Source: Gammaproteobacteria bacterium (GTDB lineage: Bacteria; Pseudomonadota; Gammaproteobacteria; GCA-001735895). Taken from it: a stretch of DNA of 62,604 nucleotides. Both the position numbers and the translations under genes were made by a program. Shown piece after piece: positions 59,607 to 62,604 of the stretch (within the stretch, counting starts at the first letter, position 1; every line of letters starts with the position of its first letter). The DNA is taken from assembly GCA_030066085.1 (NCBI GenBank), contig JASJCI010000007.1:92363-154966 (forward strand), written 5' to 3'. Below the pieces are notes generated by a model. It did not search any database. It saw only the letters and a list, made by a program, of their open reading frames with translations, and was not told the origin of the DNA.

Positions 59607-59888
59607 TCAGCTATCCCGCGATGTAATCTCGACCAGGTGATAACCGAACTGGGTTTTCACCGGGCCGTGAACTTCACCGACGGCTTCGTTGAAAACCACG
59701 GTATCGAACTCGGGCACCATCTGTCCCGGCGAAAAAGAACCCAGGTCACCGCCCCGCTGTCCCGAGGGACACTGGGAATGTGCTGCCGCCATTTCAGCAA
59801 AATCGGCACCGTCGACGATTTGCTGTTTCAGGTCATTACATTCTTCTTCGGAAGCCACCAGGATGTGGCGTGCGCTGGCTGTAGCCAT
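59607..59888 (-). CDS. Parvulin-type peptidyl-prolyl isomerase (PpiC-like)
   Basis: 93 residues, one complete parvulin domain: 'SARHILVASEEECNDLKQQI', 'AAAHSQCPSGQRGGDLGSFSPGQMVPEFDTVVF', 'VGEVHGPVKTQFGYHLVEI'. Catalytic His and the GGDLGxF/M loop are present. No signal peptide, so it is cytoplasmic, like E. coli PpiC. It accelerates proline isomerisation during folding. It lies 69 bp downstream of a small conserved-looking protein on the same strand. Confidence 0.93.
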   Translation of the reverse strand: MATASARHILVASEEECNDLKQQIVDGADFAEMAAAHSQCPSGQRGGDLGSFSPGQMVPEFDTVVFNEAVGEVHGPVKTQFGYHLVEITSRDS

Positions 59889-59957
59889 GTCGTGTTTCCT
59901 CTTTGTTGGGGATCAAGCGCGAACAACGGGTCGCGTGCGGGCTTCGATTCGCATGGC

Positions 59958-60278
59958 CTAACCCATGCCGGGTTTCCAGATACCGACCTCGGCCCGTGGC
60001 GGCGGCGCGTGTACCTGTTGCGCAATGTCCTGGGCCACGTGGCGGGTAAACGCAAACAGTTGCTCCAGGATTTCCTCTTTTTGCGTATCCGGCATGTCCT
60101 GCTCTCCCAGCAGGCAGCCCACCACCGCGCACATGTATTGAGAGGCCACACCGGGATCCTGCGCATTCGTGTCGTGCTGGATCAGGAACTGGTGCATCTG
60201 GCTGACCAGCTGGACCGACAGTTTGAGTTGGCTCATATCAAGGGGCTCGGAAATCGAAAACAGCGGCGCATTGTACAT
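59958..60278 (-). CDS. Small cytoplasmic protein of unknown function
   Basis: 106 residues ('MYNAPLFSISEPLDMSQLKLSVQLVSQMHQFLIQ'); an internal start at 60236 would give 92 residues and cannot be excluded. Helical, mildly acidic, no signal peptide or membrane helix, two Cys in 'YMCAVVGCLLGEQD'. Family not recognised. It is upstream of the parvulin gene and the tRNA lies 92 bp away. Confidence 0.6.
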   Translation of the reverse strand: MYNAPLFSISEPLDMSQLKLSVQLVSQMHQFLIQHDTNAQDPGVASQYMCAVVGCLLGEQDMPDTQKEEILEQLFAFTRHVAQDIAQQVHAPPPRAEVGIWKPGMG

Positions 60279-60370
60279 GAAGGCGCCTGTTCGCGGTAAA
60301 TCGAAAGGACGATCGATCGCTTACAGGCGGGAACAACGCAACGCGGACCGGTTGCGCCGCAGCCCAAAAG

Positions 60371-60446
60371 TGGTGCCGGAAAGAGGACTCGAACCTCCGA
60401 CCCACGCATTACGAATGCGTTGCTCTACCACCTGAGCTATTCCGGC
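60371..60446 (-). tRNA. tRNA-Thr (anticodon CGT)
   Basis: The minus strand folds as a standard 76-nt tRNA: 7-bp acceptor stem GCCGGAA/TTCCGGC, D-arm with TAGCTCAGG.GGTAGAGC, anticodon stem ACGCA/TGCGT with loop TTCGTAA, and T-arm loop GGTTCGAGTCC. The anticodon CGT reads ACG codons. The 3' CCA is encoded (60371-60373 read as TGG on the given strand). It stands alone, not in a tRNA cluster, and is divergent from nothing close; a candidate integration site for mobile elements, though none is seen adjacent. Confidence 0.95.
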
Positions 60447-60546
60447 GCTTTTGGATAGTGAAACTATACCAGCGAATCGCGAGGATTTCCGCGCCGATTT
60501 ATGCGCCGGGTCAACCTGGCCGGGGCGAGTCAAATCCCGCAGGCGC

Positions 60547-61644
60547 TCAATCCGCGGGCGGAATCAGCACCAGCTTGCCGGTGAACTGCTTGGACAGGAA
60601 CGCTTCCTGCGCGGCAACGATTTCGGCCAGCGGGAAAGTCTTCGCGACCACGGGGCGAATTTCGCCGCGCTCGATATAACTCACCAGGTTGGCGAACACC
60701 TCGTCTTCCTGGAAGGTGCAGCCGAACAGCGTCAGGTCCTTGAGGTAGAGCGTGCGCACGTCGAATTCGACCAGCGGCCCCGCGATTGCGCCGGCGGTCA
60801 CGTAGCGTCCGCCGCGGCGCAGCACATCGAGCAACGGCGGCCAGCCCTCGCCGGCGACCAGGTCGACGACCACGTCGACGCTGTCCCGATCCAGCTCGGC
60901 GACCAGGTCGGCGTTGCGATCGAGCACGCGGTCGGCACCGAGCGCGGCGACCTCGTCGGCCTTGGCCGCGCTGGCGAGCGCCAGCACCTCGGCACCGCGT
61001 CGTTTGGCAAGCTGCACCGCGGCCGAACCCACGCCGCCCGAAGCGCCGGTGACCAGCACACGCTCGGCGGCGACGCCCGCACGGTGCAGCATGCCTTCGG
61101 CGGTCGAGTAGGCACAGGGAATCGATGCCAGTTCCGCGTCGCTCCAGTCACAGTCGACGCGATGGGTCTCGCGCGCCGGCGCTTTCGCGTACTGCGCGAA
61201 CGCGCCGTCACACTCCGAGCCAAAGGTCCAGCACTCGTAAGGGCGATAATCGACGTAGCTGCGCAGCATGTTGCGCACCAGCACGCGCTCGCCGATGCGC
61301 GCGCCATCGACCCCCTCGCCTGCCGCCACGATACTGCCGCAGCAATCGGCACCCTGGATGCGCGGGAACCGCAGCGCTTCGCCCGACCAGGACGCATCGT
61401 CGTCGTCGATACTGTCGAAGCCGCCGGCGCCGCCGGTATTGGTCGCGTCGGTGACCTTTTTCGAGTACCAGCCGATACGGGTGTTGATGTCGGTGTTGTT
61501 GATACCGGCCGCGGCAACGCGGATCAGGACCTCGCCCGCACCCGGTACCGGCACCGGTACATCCTCGCGGTAGTCGAGCATTTCGGTACCGCCATGACCG
61601 GTCAGGTAAACAGCCGCCATCGTGGCGGGAACGGGCTTGTTCAT
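60547..61644 (-). CDS. Zinc-free medium-chain alcohol dehydrogenase / quinone oxidoreductase-like protein
   Basis: 365 residues from the ATG at 61644. MDR-superfamily layout: N-terminal GroES-like domain ('PAAGINNTDINTRIGWY'), then a Rossmann domain with 'VLVTGASGGVGSAAVQLAKRRGAEVLALAS' and 'GADRVLD'. The usual catalytic-zinc ligands of classical ADHs are not evident (no GHE...), so it belongs to the zinc-independent quinone oxidoreductase/enoyl-reductase group. It reduces a quinone or alpha,beta-unsaturated carbonyl with NADPH. It is divergent from a TauD-type dioxygenase across about 100 bp. Confidence 0.88.
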   Translation of the reverse strand: MNKPVPATMAAVYLTGHGGTEMLDYREDVPVPVPGAGEVLIRVAAAGINNTDINTRIGWYSKKVTDATNTGGAGGFDSIDDDDASWSGEALRFPRIQGADCCGSIVAAGEGVDGARIGERVLVRNMLRSYVDYRPYECWTFGSECDGAFAQYAKAPARETHRVDCDWSDAELASIPCAYSTAEGMLHRAGVAAERVLVTGASGGVGSAAVQLAKRRGAEVLALASAAKADEVAALGADRVLDRNADLVAELDRDSVDVVVDLVAGEGWPPLLDVLRRGGRYVTAGAIAGPLVEFDVRTLYLKDLTLFGCTFQEDEVFANLVSYIERGEIRPVVAKTFPLAEIVAAQEAFLSKQFTGKLVLIPPAD

Positions 61645-61742
61645 GTTCGGGGCTCTCTCTTCGCCGCAGCGGCGCTTGACTCGGCGCAGTATATCGCATG
61701 CAATCGGGTAACAAGACGGTCGCAACCGACCCGGAATCCGCC

Positions 61743-62604
61743 ATGGGCGACACAGCCAGCGCAATCGAAATCCTGCCGCAAACGGTGCACATCGGCGCCG
61801 AAATCCGCGGCGTGGATTTGACCCGGCCGCTCAACACCGCGCAGATCGACGTCATCCGCCAGGCCTTGCTGGAGTGGAAAGTCGTGTTCTTTCGCGACCA
61901 GCACCTCGACCATGCCCGGCACATCGAGTTTGCCCGCTGCTTCGGCGAGCCGACGCCGGCGCACGCCGTGTTCGGCGGCGATCCGGACTATCCCGAAATC
62001 TACCCGGTCAGCAAGCAGCGCACGGCATTCGCGGCCCGGCCGGAGGCAACCCGTGCCTGGACCGACTGGCACACCGACGTCACCGCCGCGATCAATCCGC
62101 CGTTCGCGTCGATCCTGCGCGCGGTGGTGGTGCCGCCCTACGGCGGCGATACCCACTGGTGCGACACCACCGCGGCCTACGCGGCCCTGTCGGCGCCGAT
62201 GCGCGCACTGGTCGACGGGCTGCGAGCAACCCATCGATTCAAGACCGCGACCGACGACGCGGACGCCGATGCCTACAACCGGCGCGTGGCCCGCAACCCG
62301 CTGATGGCGGAACACCCGCTGGTTACCGTGCACCCGGAAACGGGCAAACGCGCGCTCTACACGAGCCAGGAGTTTACCCGCGATATCGTCGGCATGACGC
62401 CGCACGAAAGCACGGCGCTGCTCGAGTTCCTGTGGGAACACTGCATCCGCGCCGAGTTTTGCGTGCGTTTCAAGTGGGAGCCCGGCAGCATCGCGTTCTG
62501 GGATAACCGCGCGACCCAGCACCAGGCCATCCGCGACGTCTACGAGACCGACTTCGAACGCGAGTTCTATCGCGTGACGCTGAACGGCGACGTTCCGGTC
62601 GGGG
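61743..62604 (+). CDS. TauD/TfdA-type 2-oxoglutarate dioxygenase (truncated by window end)
   Basis: At least 287 residues, open at the right window edge, so the C-terminus is missing by only a few residues if typical. The start at 61743 ('MGDTASAIEILPQTVHIGAEIRGVDL') matches family length; an in-frame ATG at 61698 is an alternative. Iron ligands: 'TDWHTDVTA' (HxD) and the distal His in 'FWDNRATQHQAIRD', with Arg in 'REFYRVTL' for 2-oxoglutarate. Taurine, alkylsulfonates or 2,4-D are typical substrates. Substrate here is unknown. Confidence 0.9.
   Translation, partial: MGDTASAIEILPQTVHIGAEIRGVDLTRPLNTAQIDVIRQALLEWKVVFFRDQHLDHARHIEFARCFGEPTPAHAVFGGDPDYPEIYPVSKQRTAFAARPEATRAWTDWHTDVTAAINPPFASILRAVVVPPYGGDTHWCDTTAAYAALSAPMRALVDGLRATHRFKTATDDADADAYNRRVARNPLMAEHPLVTVHPETGKRALYTSQEFTRDIVGMTPHESTALLEFLWEHCIRAEFCVRFKWEPGSIAFWDNRATQHQAIRDVYETDFEREFYRVTLNGDVPVG

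Noticed and set aside
60240-60450. An integrated element next to tRNA-Thr
   Set aside because: No integrase gene or duplicated tRNA end is visible within the window.

Overview
This is about 62.6 kb of a GC-rich bacterial chromosome, most likely from a heterotrophic, probably aquatic or marine gammaproteobacterium. Support for that placement: HspQ, a YchJ (SEC-C) protein and a DUF3301 protein, SelO, a full set of periplasmic c-type cytochromes, lipoproteins with clear lipoboxes, a TRAP transporter, and many enzymes for nitrogen-containing and N-methylated small molecules. No phage, plasmid or CRISPR signature is visible. The placement is an inference from gene content; no rRNA gene is present.

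Layout. 1-7.3 kb: the end of a GntR/FadR regulator, a DUF1989-GcvT fusion enzyme, an OmpA-type lipoprotein, a universal stress protein, and an agmatine-to-putrescine pair (aguB-aguA) divergent from a LysR regulator. 7.3-14.2 kb: an Lrp/AsnC regulator divergent from a giant indolepyruvate oxidoreductase across a region rich in matched inverted repeats, then a membrane class III cyclase and a ureohydrolase. 14.2-16.5 kb: a minus-strand operon (HAD hydrolase, class IV aminotransferase, histidine phosphatase). 16.5-17.3 kb: a RAYT-type (IS200/REP-associated) transposase bounded by perfect 36-bp inverted repeats and sitting directly upstream of the HAD gene. 17.3-20.1 kb: housekeeping genes (hspQ, YbaK-like, YchJ, DUF3301, GNAT). 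20.1-27.3 kb: catabolic oxidoreductases (GlcD-like, fused hydantoinase/oxoprolinase A+B, GMC). 27.3-31.1 kb: a DUF4384 protein and a cytochrome c cluster including a cytochrome c-DsbC fusion. 31.1-36.5 kb: a DgcA/TMADH-like flavoprotein with an altered iron-sulfur motif and a TRAP transporter with an internal terminator. 36.7-41.6 kb: selO, a tandem palindromic repeat, an amino-acid oxidase-like flavoprotein, and membrane proteins. 41.8-53.2 kb: a more AT-rich accessory and signalling stretch (unrecognised alpha/beta-hydrolase-like protein, CSS-EAL phosphodiesterase plus OmpA lipoprotein, a tail-anchored orphan, SRPBCC protein, MsrB-MsrA, PilZ, a TPR cyclase, PhyH). 53.8-59 kb: a MotB-MotA-like stator pair in reversed order and several envelope proteins. 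59.3-62.6 kb: small proteins, a parvulin, tRNA-Thr(CGT), a zinc-free alcohol dehydrogenase/quinone reductase relative and a truncated TauD-type dioxygenase.

Common themes. The first is scavenging of amino acid, polyamine and N-methyl compounds: uptake by TRAP and EamA proteins, then demethylation, deamination, oxidation and aminomethyl transfer, with electrons plausibly entering periplasmic cytochromes. The second is cyclic nucleotide and c-di-GMP signalling: two class III cyclases, one EAL protein and one PilZ protein. The third is envelope redox and repair: DsbC-like domain, CSS-type disulfide sensor, MsrA/MsrB. Links between these modules are inferred from proximity and known family functions.
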